59,873 nt of DNA from Pseudomonadota bacterium. GTDB taxonomy: Bacteria > Pseudomonadota > Gammaproteobacteria > Steroidobacterales > Steroidobacteraceae. Location of the stretch: NCBI GenBank assembly GCA_023433465.1, contig JAEZCR010000041.1, positions 1-59,873 of the forward strand, read 5' to 3'. This document shows positions 1 through 8,556 of this stretch, one piece after another; position 1 is the first letter of the stretch, and each line of letters starts with the position of its first letter. The position numbers and the translations under genes are program-made. Below the pieces are notes generated by a model. The model had not been told where the DNA came from, searched no databases, and worked only from the letters and a program-made list of their open reading frames with translations.

Positions 1-2
1 TG

Positions 3-35
3 CTCGAGCATCTGCGTAATAGTTTCGGAGTCTGA
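3..35 (+). CDS. possible 3' end of an upstream coding sequence (fragment)
   Basis: One open frame enters from the left edge and stops at TGA 33-35, seven bases before argG. Only about ten codons are visible, so no family can be assigned. The close spacing would fit an upstream member of the arginine operon. This matters because a separate N-acetyltransferase or deacylase could lie just outside the window. It could equally be chance. Confidence 0.2.
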   Translation, partial: LEHLRNSFGV

Positions 36-41
36 ATAAAA

Positions 42-1250
42 ATGAATGCCGATCAGAAACCCATCGTCCTCGCCTATTCCGGCGGCCTCGACACCTCGTT
101 CCTGGTGCCCTGGCTCAAGGACAACCACGGACGACCGATCATCACGGTCACCGTCGACACTGGCGGCATCGATGCCGCGGGCGCGAAGACGCTGCGCGAG
201 CGCGCGCTCGCGCTCGGCGCGCTCGAGCATCACCAGAACGACGCGCGCGCCGACTATTTCGAGCAGGTGCTGCGTTTCCTCGTGATGGGCAACGTGCGCC
301 GCGGCCAGCTCTATCCATTGTGCGTGGGCGCTGAGCGCGTCATGCAGGCGCAGCAGATCGCGCTCATGGCGCGCAAGCTCGGCACGAACTCCATCGCGCA
401 CGGCTGCACGGCCGCGGGCAACGACCAGGTGCGGTTCGAGGTCGCGCTGCGCACGCTCGCGCCGGAGCTCGAGGTCATCGCGCCCGTGCGCGACAAGGCT
501 TTCAAGCGCCAGGAAGAGCTCGACTATCTACAGAGCCGCAAGCTCCCCGTGCCGCCCTTCGGCGCGGCCTACTCGATCAACCGCGGCCTGTGGGGCGTGA
601 CGATCGGTGGCAAAGAGACGCTGACCTCCGAAGGCAGCATCCCCGATCACGCCTGGGTGCTCTCGAAGGACGCATTCACGAACCCGAAGGCGCCCGCGAA
701 GCACACCATCCATTTCGAGAAGGGACGGCCGGTCGGCATCGACGGTAAGACGATGTCGGCGGTCGACGTCGTCGAGCAACTCGAAGCGCTCGGCGCGCCG
801 TACGGCATCGGCCGCGGCATCCACCTCGGCGCTACCATCATCGGCACGAAGGGCCGCGTCGCGTTCGAGGCGCCGGCCGCCGAAACGCTGCTCACCGCGC
901 ATCGCGAGCTCGAGAAGCTCGTGCTCACGCCGCGCCAGCAGCGCATCAAGGAATCGCTCGCGGGTCCCTACGGCGACTGGGTGCACGAAGGCCAGCTGCT
1001 CGACCCCGTGTGCCGCGACATCGAGGCCTTGTTCATCTCCTCGCAGGACCGCGTCACGGGCAAGGTCAACGTGTTGTTCCGGCCGGGTAGTTTGTTCATC
1101 GAGGGCGTGGAGTCGCCGCATTCGCTGATGGCGGCCTCGCGCGGCGTCTACGGCGAAGCCGCCGGCGAATGGACCCCGCAGGACGCTCTGGGTTTTTCGA
1201 AGATCGTTTCGCTCACGGGCATGATCCATGCCCGCGCGGGAGGCAAGTGA
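42..1250 (+). CDS. argG: argininosuccinate synthase
   Basis: Joins citrulline and aspartate in an ATP-dependent reaction to give argininosuccinate, the penultimate step of arginine synthesis in the cytosol. The 402-residue product opens with the PP-loop motif AYSGGLDTS (about residues 11-19). It carries the family's substrate-binding stretches, including AHGCTAAGNDQVRFE around residue 125. Length matches the family. A GGAG-like ribosome site sits about 12 bases before ATG 42. It is the first complete gene of a seven-gene operon; the next gene starts one base after its stop. Whether it works on free or acylated citrulline cannot be read from the sequence. Confidence 0.95.
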   Translation: MNADQKPIVLAYSGGLDTSFLVPWLKDNHGRPIITVTVDTGGIDAAGAKTLRERALALGALEHHQNDARADYFEQVLRFLVMGNVRRGQLYPLCVGAERVMQAQQIALMARKLGTNSIAHGCTAAGNDQVRFEVALRTLAPELEVIAPVRDKAFKRQEELDYLQSRKLPVPPFGAAYSINRGLWGVTIGGKETLTSEGSIPDHAWVLSKDAFTNPKAPAKHTIHFEKGRPVGIDGKTMSAVDVVEQLEALGAPYGIGRGIHLGATIIGTKGRVAFEAPAAETLLTAHRELEKLVLTPRQQRIKESLAGPYGDWVHEGQLLDPVCRDIEALFISSQDRVTGKVNVLFRPGSLFIEGVESPHSLMAASRGVYGEAAGEWTPQDALGFSKIVSLTGMIHARAGGK

Positions 1251-1251
1251 G

Positions 1252-2337
1252 ATGCGCACCGTAGTCGTAGACAAGATCGCGTCGGTCACGCAGGCCTGTG
1301 GCCTCGGCAACGAGGTGCGCGTCGCGACGGACAACATTCCCGCCGAGGAAGGCGTGGTCGTGGTCGTCGAGGTCCTGACGAACAAGTCCACCTACAACAC
1401 GCTCGAGCTCACGAGCGGCCGCATGGCGAAGGTGGTCAAGGGCGTCATCGTCGCGGGCGCGCTGGGACATCGCAAGGCGCTGTTCGGCTATTCGGGTCAC
1501 ATACCCGAGAGCGTGAAACCCGGCGACATCCTGCAGATGCTCAACATCGGCGGCGTGCTCGGCGTGTGCGATTCGGTGAACCCGGACAAGGGCAAGCCGT
1601 TCGACTGCCGCGTCATAGGTGGCGTGCTCGACTTCCCCTACCTCGGCGAGCGCATCGGCGTGCCCGCCCGTGTGGGTTATCGAAGGCTCGATCCGGACGC
1701 CACGCTCGACACGCACGGCGTTCCCGTGGTCGCGCTCGCGGGCACCTGCATGGAAGCCGGCAAGACAGCGGCCGCGGCCGCGATCATCGCGCGCATGCGG
1801 CATCGCGGACTCACCGTGGATGCCTTCAAGGCGACGGGAGTCTCCCTGCGGCGCGACATCCTCACCTTCGAGGACGCTGGTGCGCGCAACACGCTCATCT
1901 TCACCGACTTCGGCGTGGTCACGACCACGCGCAAGGTCGGACCGGCCATCACGCGCACCATTCTCACGGAGCTGTCGGAGAAGAAGCCCGACGTCATCGT
2001 GTTCGAGCTCGGCGACGGCTTGATGGGCACGTACGGCGTCGACGCGATTCTCGAGCAGGAAGACCTGCGCAAGGCGATGACAGGCGTCGTGTTGTCGGCC
2101 AACGATCCGGTCGCGGCTTACGGTGGCGTCGACATCCTGCGCAAACGATACGGCATCGAGCCGATCGCGGTGACGGGTCCCTCCACCGACAACGCGGTGG
2201 GTGTGCAGATCATCCAGGAGCAGCTCAAGGTGCCGGCGTTCAACGCGCTCGCGGCCGGCGCGGCGCTGGGCGACTCGATCATCGAATCCGTGGGCCTCAA
2301 GCAGGCGCGCGCGCTGGATCGCGCCGCGAACGAATAA
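1252..2337 (+). CDS. DUF1611-family P-loop protein embedded in the arginine operon
   Basis: This 361-residue protein resembles the DUF1611 family. It has an N-terminal alpha/beta region and a BioD-like nucleotide loop, GTCMEAGKT, near residue 165, followed by FKATGVSLRRDILTFED. I chose ATG 1252, one base after the argG stop and behind GGGAGG, over the in-frame ATG 1228 that lies inside argG. It sits between argG and argC with almost no spacing, so it is co-transcribed and probably acts in arginine synthesis. From memory, a DUF1611-annotated protein, DgcN, N-acetylates D-glutamate in marine bacteria. That makes an acyltransfer or acyl-glutamate role a reasonable hypothesis here, but it is inference. 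The biochemical role is unassigned. Confidence 0.75.
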   Translation: MRTVVVDKIASVTQACGLGNEVRVATDNIPAEEGVVVVVEVLTNKSTYNTLELTSGRMAKVVKGVIVAGALGHRKALFGYSGHIPESVKPGDILQMLNIGGVLGVCDSVNPDKGKPFDCRVIGGVLDFPYLGERIGVPARVGYRRLDPDATLDTHGVPVVALAGTCMEAGKTAAAAAIIARMRHRGLTVDAFKATGVSLRRDILTFEDAGARNTLIFTDFGVVTTTRKVGPAITRTILTELSEKKPDVIVFELGDGLMGTYGVDAILEQEDLRKAMTGVVLSANDPVAAYGGVDILRKRYGIEPIAVTGPSTDNAVGVQIIQEQLKVPAFNALAAGAALGDSIIESVGLKQARALDRAANE

Positions 2338-2340
2338 CCA

Positions 2341-3408
2341 ATGACGACACCTCAAAAGATTCCGGCCATCGTGCTCGGCGGCACCGGTTATGTGTCCGGC
2401 GAACTGCTGCGCCTCATCGCCGGGCATCCGAACTTCACGCTCGCGGGCGTGATGTCGGACAGCTCGCCGGGCGAATCCGCTGGAAAATCCTTTCCGCATC
2501 TCGCGGCCGTGCTCGGCGACATGAAGTTCAAGTCTCAGGCCGATATCGCCGGCATCCTTTCGAAAGAACCCAGCGCGGCGGTGTTCTGCGCCGCACCGCA
2601 TGGAGCGGCCGCCGCGCTCATCGACTCGCTGCTCAAGGCGGCGGAATCCGCGGGCACGAAGCCGCGTTTCGTCGACATTTCGGCAGACTTCCGCTACGCC
2701 ACCGCGGCGGCGTACGAAGCGGTGTACAAACATCCGCACGGCGCGCCCGCGCGCCTCGCGCAATTCACCTGCGCCGTGCCGGAACATCTGAAGGCCGCGT
2801 CCACGCCCCACGTTGCGCATCCCGGATGCTTCTCGACGGCGATCCTGCTCGCGAGCGTGCCGTTGATCGCGTCGGGCTGGGTGGATCCCGCGTTGTTCGT
2901 GAGCGGCGTCACCGGCAGCACGGGTTCCGGCCGCAAGCCCGTGGAAGGTACGCACCACCCGACGCGACACAGCGATCTCTATTCATACGGCGCGCTGGGT
3001 CATCGCCATACGCCTGAAATCGCGGCGCTCGCGAAAGTCGCCACGGGCATCGACGCCGACTACTCGTTCGTGCCGCATTCGGGGCCTTTCGCGCGCGGCA
3101 TTCACGCCACTGTGCAGGCGCGCCTCAAGTCGGCGAAGGATGCCGCCGCGGTCGTCGGCATGCTGCGGGAGTTCTATGCCGGCGCGCCGTTCGTGCGCGT
3201 GCTCGACTCCGCGCCGCGCGTAAAAGACATCGTCGCGAGCAACTACGCGCACCTGTCGGCCGCGTCGAACGGACGCACCGTCGCCGTCATGAGCGTGGTC
3301 GACAATCTCAACAAGGGCGCCGCCGGTGGCGCCGTGCAGTGGATGAATCGCCTGTACGGTCTGCCGGAAACGGCCGGGCTCACCGCGCCCGCCGCCGGCT
3401 GGACGTGA
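2341..3408 (+). CDS. argC: N-acyl-gamma-glutamyl-phosphate reductase
   Basis: Reduces N-acylglutamyl phosphate to the semialdehyde with NADPH, the third step of arginine synthesis. The 355-residue protein begins with the Rossmann motif GGTGYVSGELLRLI. Its catalytic cysteine lies in HPGCFSTAIL (about residue 162). TGSTGSGRKP and a conserved histidine context, VPHSGPFARG, follow. ATG 2341 is four bases after the preceding stop. Acetyl or succinyl specificity of this enzyme cannot be judged by eye; it should match the downstream transcarbamylase. Confidence 0.93.
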   Translation: MTTPQKIPAIVLGGTGYVSGELLRLIAGHPNFTLAGVMSDSSPGESAGKSFPHLAAVLGDMKFKSQADIAGILSKEPSAAVFCAAPHGAAAALIDSLLKAAESAGTKPRFVDISADFRYATAAAYEAVYKHPHGAPARLAQFTCAVPEHLKAASTPHVAHPGCFSTAILLASVPLIASGWVDPALFVSGVTGSTGSGRKPVEGTHHPTRHSDLYSYGALGHRHTPEIAALAKVATGIDADYSFVPHSGPFARGIHATVQARLKSAKDAAAVVGMLREFYAGAPFVRVLDSAPRVKDIVASNYAHLSAASNGRTVAVMSVVDNLNKGAAGGAVQWMNRLYGLPETAGLTAPAAGWT

Positions 3409-3413
3409 CAAAC

Positions 3414-4577
3414 ATGAACGCAGAACTCAATCAAAGTACCTCGCCGGCCGACGGACTCGCGCCGGTCTACGCGCAATACCCGATCGAAGTGGTCGGCGCC
3501 GACGGCGTCTGGCTGCACACGCGCGACGGCCGCAAGGTGCTGGATCTGTACGGCGGCCACGCAGTGGCGTCGCTGGGATATGGTCACAAGGGCTGGACAC
3601 GGGCGCTCACCGACCAGGCGGCGCGCATGAACTTCCAGACGAACGCGGTGCCGATGGAGATCCGCGCGCGCGCCTCGCGCAAGCTGCTCGAGTTCTCGAA
3701 GCTGCCGTTCGACAGCGTGTTCTGGATCAACTCGGGCGCGGAGGCCAACGAAAACGCCTTCAAGATGGCGTTCAAGATGCGGCCGGGACGCACGCACGTC
3801 GCCGCCGTCGAGCAGAGCTTTCACGGCCGCACGGCCGCTTGCGCGTCGACGACCTGGGGCGCGCCGCAGAAATGGTTCTTCCTGCCGCGCGCGCCGTTCG
3901 ACGTATCGTGGATCAAGCGCCGCGACGTCGCGGATGTCGCCAACCACGTGACCGAGAATACCGCGGCCGTGATCGTCGAGCCCGTGCAGGGCGTCGGTGG
4001 CGCCTTCGACATGGGCCAGGAATTCCTCGCGGCGCTGCGCAAGCGCTGCGACGAGACCGGTGCGCTCCTGATCTTCGACGAGGTGCAGTGCGGCGTGGGC
4101 CGCTCGGGCACGCCGTTCGCGGCTAACTACTACGGCGTGATGCCGGACATGATCACGACCGCCAAGGCGCTCGGCAACGGCTTTCCTGTCTCGGCGCTGC
4201 TGCTGACGCCGCCCATCACGGCGTCGCTCAAGCTCGAGAATCTCGGAACGACGTTCGGCGGTGGCCCGATGGCCTGCGCCGTCGCCGAGGCGACCCTCGA
4301 CGCGATCGAGAAGGAAGACCTGCTCGCGAACGTGAGCCGCGTATCGACGTATCTGCGCGCCACCTGCAAGGTCGGTCCCGTCGTGGACTTCCAGGGACTC
4401 GGATTCCTGCATGGGCTGCGGCTCGACCGCCCCGCGAAGGACGTGCAGAAGGCGCTGCTCGCGAAAGACATCCTGGCCGGGACGGCGGGTGACCCCGCGA
4501 TCCTGCGATTGCTGCCGGCCTTCATCCTCAAGGAAGAGCACATCGACAGGCTGCGCGCGGCATTGGTCAGCCTATGA
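3414..4577 (+). CDS. argD: acylornithine aminotransferase (ArgD-type, class III)
   Basis: PLP-dependent aminotransferase that converts N-acylglutamate semialdehyde to N-acylornithine. The product is 387 residues from ATG 3414, five bases after the argC stop; the longer in-frame start at 3339 lies inside argC. Recognisable parts are NSGAEANENAFKMA (phosphate-binding region), FHGRTAACAS, the acidic FDEVQCGVGRSG, and TTAKALGNGFP with the Schiff-base lysine. The gene ends in an ATGA overlap with the transcarbamylase, which points to translational coupling. Succinylornithine aminotransferases of arginine catabolism are close relatives, but this operon context is biosynthetic. Confidence 0.88.
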   Translation: MNAELNQSTSPADGLAPVYAQYPIEVVGADGVWLHTRDGRKVLDLYGGHAVASLGYGHKGWTRALTDQAARMNFQTNAVPMEIRARASRKLLEFSKLPFDSVFWINSGAEANENAFKMAFKMRPGRTHVAAVEQSFHGRTAACASTTWGAPQKWFFLPRAPFDVSWIKRRDVADVANHVTENTAAVIVEPVQGVGGAFDMGQEFLAALRKRCDETGALLIFDEVQCGVGRSGTPFAANYYGVMPDMITTAKALGNGFPVSALLLTPPITASLKLENLGTTFGGGPMACAVAEATLDAIEKEDLLANVSRVSTYLRATCKVGPVVDFQGLGFLHGLRLDRPAKDVQKALLAKDILAGTAGDPAILRLLPAFILKEEHIDRLRAALVSL

Positions 4578-5581
4578 GGAATTTCTTCGACCTCGCGGAT
4601 CTGTCGCGTGAACAGGTCGTCGAGCTGCTCGCACTCGCGGAGCGTCTCCAGACAAGTCCCGAACCGCGCGCGCTCGCCGGGAAAATTCTCGGTTTGCTGT
4701 TCTTCAACCCGAGCCTGCGCACACTCGCTTCGTTCCAGGCTGCGATGGCGCGGCTGGGTGGAGACTCATTCGTTGTGTCCGCCGGCCACGGCACCTGGCA
4801 GCTCGAGACGAGGCGAGGCGCCGTCATGAACGGCGCAGCTGCGGAACACATGCGTGAAGGAGTGCCTGTATTGTCCCACTACTGCGACGCTCTCGGCATT
4901 CGCGCGTTTGCCGGCGGCGTCGACCTCGACGGCGATCTCGCGGAAACCTCGTTCAAGGAAATGGCCGGCCTGGTCAGCAAGCCGGTCATCAACCTGGAGT
5001 CGGCGGCGAACCATCCCTGCCAGGCGCTGGCCGACTGGAAGACGCTGGACGACCTCACCGTGCCGCGCCGCGCGAAGTTCGTGTTGTCGTGGGTGAATCA
5101 TCCGCGCGCTCTTCCCCTCGCCGTGCCCGCCGCGACCGTACACATGGCCGCGATGCGTGGCATGGAAGTCGTCGTGCTGCGTCCCGAGGGCTTCGCGTTG
5201 CCCGCGCCCATCATGCAGAAGGCGGCGGCCGCCGCGGCCGCCTCCGGCGGCAGCGTGCGCGAGACCGCCGATCGCGACGACGCGCTGAGCGGCGCGCACG
5301 TCCTGTATGCGAAGGAGTGGGGATCGACCGCGCACTACGGCAACGCCGAGGCCGACTCACGGCTGCGCGCGAACCTCGCCGACTGGTGCGTACGCGACAC
5401 GTGGTTCTCGCGCGCCGCCGTCGACTGCAAACTCATGCATTGCCTGCCCGTGCGGCGTAACGTCGCCGTCGCCGACGAGGTGCTCGATGGGCGCCGCAGT
5501 GTCGTACAGCGCGAAGCTTTCAACAGGATGGTGGTGCAGACCGCGGTGCTGCATCGTCTGCTCGCAACACCGCAACACTAA
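4574..5581 (+). CDS. argF': N-acylornithine transcarbamylase, predicted succinylornithine type
   Basis: Transfers the carbamoyl group from carbamoyl phosphate to an N-acylated ornithine, giving acylcitrulline. The 335-residue protein belongs to the acetyl/succinyl-ornithine branch, not to ordinary OTCase. It has FFNPSLRT, GTWQLE, HPCQ, LYAKEWG and HCLPVRRNV. The diagnostic position is Ala90 in NGAAAEH, aligned by eye with Glu92 of Xanthomonas AOTCase and Pro90 of Bacteroides SOTCase. Published swaps of Glu92 to Ala, Pro, Ser or Val convert AOTCase to SOTCase. Ala298 also replaces the Lys302 of the Xanthomonas enzyme. Succinylornithine is therefore the likelier substrate. The start overlaps the previous stop (ATGA). 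Confidence 0.88.
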   Translation: MRNFFDLADLSREQVVELLALAERLQTSPEPRALAGKILGLLFFNPSLRTLASFQAAMARLGGDSFVVSAGHGTWQLETRRGAVMNGAAAEHMREGVPVLSHYCDALGIRAFAGGVDLDGDLAETSFKEMAGLVSKPVINLESAANHPCQALADWKTLDDLTVPRRAKFVLSWVNHPRALPLAVPAATVHMAAMRGMEVVVLRPEGFALPAPIMQKAAAAAAASGGSVRETADRDDALSGAHVLYAKEWGSTAHYGNAEADSRLRANLADWCVRDTWFSRAAVDCKLMHCLPVRRNVAVADEVLDGRRSVVQREAFNRMVVQTAVLHRLLATPQH

Positions 5582-5605
5582 CCAAACCTGCAACGGTACC
5601 TGACC

Positions 5606-6538
5606 ATGATCATGCATCGTCCCGATCCCTCCAACGCCATCCGCAGCCTGCGCAGTGCGGCGCCGTACATCCGCATGTACAAGGGCAAGACCTTCGTCGT
5701 GAAGGCCGGCGGCGGCGTGTTCTCCGACGCGGCCGCGGTGCGCGGCCTCATCGAGCAGATCGCGATCCTCCACTACTTCGGCGTTCGCGTGGTGTTCGTG
5801 CACGGCGGCGGTCCACAGCTCACGGAGATCACCGAGGCGCTGGGCGTGCCGACGCGCATGGTCCAGGGCCGCCGCATCACCGATCAGAAATCGATCGACG
5901 CGACGTCGATGGTGCTCAACGGGCTCATCAACACCAAGCTCCTGGCCCTGTGCCGCGAGATGAACATCGACGCGGTCGGCGTGAGCGGCGTGGATGCCGG
6001 CCTGGTGCGCGCGCACAAGCGTGGGCCCGTCAAGATCGACACCGGCGAGACCGTGGACTACGGCTTCGTGGGCGATATCGACGTGATCGATCCGGGTGTC
6101 CTCAACAAACTGCTGGACAACGGCCTCATGCCGATCGTCAGCCCGTTGTCGGCCGACGAGAACGGCACGCTGCTCAACATCAATGGCGACACCGTGGCGG
6201 CCGCCATCGGCGCGGCGCTCGATGCCGAGAAGCTGATGCTGTGCACGGGCGCTCCCGGCATCCTGGCCGACGTGAACGATCCCTCGTCAATCATTTCGTA
6301 CACCGATCTCGCGGGCCTCAAGAAGCTGCGCGACGAGAAGAAGATCGTCGACGGGATGTTGCCGAAGGCGAAGGCGATCGAGGACGCGATCCGGGGAGGC
6401 GTGCGCCGCGTGCATGTGATGTCGTACAAGTCGCCCGAAGGCATCCTCGCGGAAGTGTTCACGAACGAAGGCGCCGGCACGCTCATCGTCGCCGACATCA
6501 ACGCGTTGACGCCCGCCGAACAGCAGAGCGGGAAGTAA
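5606..6538 (+). CDS. argB: N-acylglutamate kinase, stand-alone
   Basis: Phosphorylates N-acylglutamate, the second step of the acylated arginine route. The 310-residue amino-acid kinase has the glycine-rich loops VVKAGGGVF and VHGGGPQ, then ITDQKSIDA, ININGDTVAAAI, LCTGAPGIL and a final KIVDGMLPKA. An N-terminal helix (residues 10-25) resembles that of arginine-sensitive hexameric kinases, so feedback inhibition is plausible. There is no C-terminal GNAT domain, unlike the bifunctional synthase/kinase of xanthomonads. The acylglutamate synthase must therefore come from another gene. The start could be ATG 5606 or ATG 5612. Substrate acyl group is not visible. Confidence 0.9.
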   Translation: MIMHRPDPSNAIRSLRSAAPYIRMYKGKTFVVKAGGGVFSDAAAVRGLIEQIAILHYFGVRVVFVHGGGPQLTEITEALGVPTRMVQGRRITDQKSIDATSMVLNGLINTKLLALCREMNIDAVGVSGVDAGLVRAHKRGPVKIDTGETVDYGFVGDIDVIDPGVLNKLLDNGLMPIVSPLSADENGTLLNINGDTVAAAIGAALDAEKLMLCTGAPGILADVNDPSSIISYTDLAGLKKLRDEKKIVDGMLPKAKAIEDAIRGGVRRVHVMSYKSPEGILAEVFTNEGAGTLIVADINALTPAEQQSGK

Positions 6539-6547
6539 GGGGCGACC

Positions 6548-7732
6548 ATGAGCCGTCTGTGGGACAAAGGCATCGAGCTCGATCAGCGCGTGCTTGCCTA
6601 CACGGCGGGTGAAGACTACTCGCTCGATGAGCGGCTCGTCCCGTACGACGTGCGCGCTTCGATCGCGCATGCCGAAGGTTTGAACGCGGCGAAACTGCTG
6701 AGCGACGCGGATCTCGCGGCGATTCGCGAGGGGCTCACGGCGATCGGCGCCGAGCATGCGGCCGGCCAGTGGCGCATCGAGCTCGCCGACGAGGACGGGC
6801 AGACGGCGCTCGAAAAACGGTTGACGGCGCGCATCGGCGCGGCCGGCGGCCGCGTACACCTCGGTCGGTCGCGCAACGACCAGGTCCTGACCGCGCTGCG
6901 GCTCTATCTACTCGACGCGGGCAGGGAACTCGCCGCCGCCGCCGAGTCCTGCGCCGTGGCGCTCGACAGGCTGGCCGGGCGCGAGGGTGCGACGCCGTTG
7001 CCCGGCTACACTCACATGCAGCAGGCGATGCCGAGCTCCGTGGGACTGTGGGCGGGCGGATTCGCCGCGGAACTGCGCGACGACTCGGCGGGTTTCGAGG
7101 CCTGCGCGCGCCGCGCCGGTCGCAGCCCGCTCGGATCCGCGGCCGGTTACGGCACGCCCGGGCTGCCTCTCGATCGGCAATTCACGGCGAAGAAGCTGGG
7201 ATTCACGAGCGTGCAGGAGCCGGTCACGGCCGTGCAGCTTTCGCGCGGCAAGGCCGAAGCCGAGCTGCTGTTCGCCTGCACGCTGCTCATGCAGGATCTC
7301 GGACGCATCGCCGCCGACCTGCTGCTTTTCTATACGCAGGAGTTCGCCTTCGTCGAGCTGCCCGCCTCGTTCACCACCGGCTCGTCGATCATGCCGCAGA
7401 AGCGGAATCCGGACGTGTTCGAGCTGGTGCGTGGCCGCACGGCCGTTGCGCAATCCTGCCTCTCCGAGGTGCTGGGGATATTCGCAAAGCTGCCTTCGGG
7501 TTATCAGCGCGACCTGCAGCTCATCAAGCCTCCGCTCTTTCGCGGCATCGATCTCGCGCTCGGCACCGCGGCCATCATGGCCGTAGGAATCGACGGCGTG
7601 CGTTTCCGCGCGGACCGGATCAAACTCGACCCCGCGATTCACGCCGCGGAAGAAGCCAACGAACTGGTCGTGCGCGAAGGGATCCCCTTTCGCGAGGCTT
7701 ACCGCCGGGTCGGCGAGAAATATCGCAAATAA
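6548..7732 (+). CDS. argH: argininosuccinate lyase, short form
   Basis: Splits argininosuccinate to arginine and fumarate, the last step of the pathway. The 394-residue protein shows the superfamily signature GSSIMPQKRNPD, plus GRSRNDQVLT and TPLPGYTHMQQAMP. It ends soon after VREGIPFREAYRRVG. Typical lyases run to about 430-460 residues, so the C-terminal tail of some 60 residues is absent. No continuation of the tail is visible in other frames, so this looks like a natural short form and not a frameshift. It closes the arginine operon, nine bases after argB. Catalytic residues in the main body look intact. Confidence 0.92.
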   Translation: MSRLWDKGIELDQRVLAYTAGEDYSLDERLVPYDVRASIAHAEGLNAAKLLSDADLAAIREGLTAIGAEHAAGQWRIELADEDGQTALEKRLTARIGAAGGRVHLGRSRNDQVLTALRLYLLDAGRELAAAAESCAVALDRLAGREGATPLPGYTHMQQAMPSSVGLWAGGFAAELRDDSAGFEACARRAGRSPLGSAAGYGTPGLPLDRQFTAKKLGFTSVQEPVTAVQLSRGKAEAELLFACTLLMQDLGRIAADLLLFYTQEFAFVELPASFTTGSSIMPQKRNPDVFELVRGRTAVAQSCLSEVLGIFAKLPSGYQRDLQLIKPPLFRGIDLALGTAAIMAVGIDGVRFRADRIKLDPAIHAAEEANELVVREGIPFREAYRRVGEKYRK

Positions 7733-7791
7733 AGTGAGGCAGGCAGGGCTCCGCACGCCGCGGGCCGCGAGGCGTTGCCGAGGAGTTCTGA

Positions 7792-8247
7792 ATGGCGATC
7801 TGGTTCGGCACACCGACGGTCGACGATGCGCGCGCGAGCCAGGCGGGTCTGCTCGCGCCGCACATCGGCATCGAGTTCACCGAGTTCGGCGAAGATTTCC
7901 TGCGCGGCACGATGCCCGTGGAACCTCGCACGCGCCAGCCGATGGGATACCTGCATGGCGGCGCATCACTCGTGCTGGCCGAAACGCTGGGCAGCGTCGC
8001 CGCGAATTTCGTGGTCGACCGCTCGAAGTTTCGCTGCCTCGGGCAGGAAATCAACGCCAACCACCTGCGGCCCGTTGCGGAAGGCCTGGTGACCGGGACG
8101 GCGCGTCCGTACCACATCGGGGCGCGCAGCCAGGTTTGGAGCATCGAGATCCGCGATCCGGGTGAGCGGCTGGTGTGCATTTCCCGGCTCACCATGGCCG
8201 TCGTCGAATGGCGCTCGAAGTCGATCGACAAGGATTCCTGGAAATGA
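7792..8247 (+). CDS. PaaI/YbdB-type hotdog thioesterase
   Basis: Small cytosolic acyl-CoA thioesterase of the hotdog fold. The 151-residue product has the family motif HGGASLVLAETLGS (about residues 60-73), holding the catalytic acidic residue, and a conserved C-terminal beta strand region. Its natural acyl-CoA is unknown; relatives act on aromatic or 1,4-dihydroxy-2-naphthoyl-CoA. GAGG lies about 8 bases before ATG 7792. Its stop overlaps the lptM start as ATGA, so the two genes are coupled. The link to lptM and polA is probably only positional. Confidence 0.85.
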   Translation: MAIWFGTPTVDDARASQAGLLAPHIGIEFTEFGEDFLRGTMPVEPRTRQPMGYLHGGASLVLAETLGSVAANFVVDRSKFRCLGQEINANHLRPVAEGLVTGTARPYHIGARSQVWSIEIRDPGERLVCISRLTMAVVEWRSKSIDKDSWK

Positions 8248-8552
8248 AATCGCCCGTGGCATCTGTTCCTGCTTCGACCCTGGCGCCGGCGCTGGCGATC
8301 GTGGTGGCATGCGTGCTCGCGGCGTCGCTCGCCGGTTGCGGACAGAAAGGCCCCCTCTATCTACCCGAGGAAGCGCGTGACATCGTGACCCGGCCCGCGC
8401 CGCCTTCGAGCCCGAGCGCGCCGAGCTCGCCGGAGACGGTCGATTCACCCGACACGCCGCCGCCACCCGCGCCCGAGGTGAGCAAGCCAGAGGGAGCGAG
8501 TGAAGACGAGGGAAAGAACGACCGCAAGAAAGACGGCGAGCCGCGGCAGTGA
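8244..8552 (+). CDS. lptM: LPS translocon maturation lipoprotein LptM (YifL)
   Basis: Small lipoprotein that helps LptD fold and form its native disulfides at the outer membrane. From ATG 8244 the protein has 102 residues. A signal peptide ends in the lipobox LAGC with Cys32, followed at once by the family hallmark GQKGPLYLP. The rest is a low-complexity proline/serine tail rich in acidic residues. The upstream in-frame ATG 8175 lies inside the thioesterase gene and would spoil the signal peptide. lptM usually sits before lysA; here it precedes polA. Confidence 0.88.
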   Translation: MKSPVASVPASTLAPALAIVVACVLAASLAGCGQKGPLYLPEEARDIVTRPAPPSSPSAPSSPETVDSPDTPPPPAPEVSKPEGASEDEGKNDRKKDGEPRQ

Positions 8553-8556
8553 TGGC

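Noticed and set aside
1213..2970. Long minus-strand frame of 585 residues opposite the DUF1611 and argC genes
   Set aside because: Antisense to two well-supported genes, arginine/histidine-rich and without any family motif; a common artefact of high GC content.
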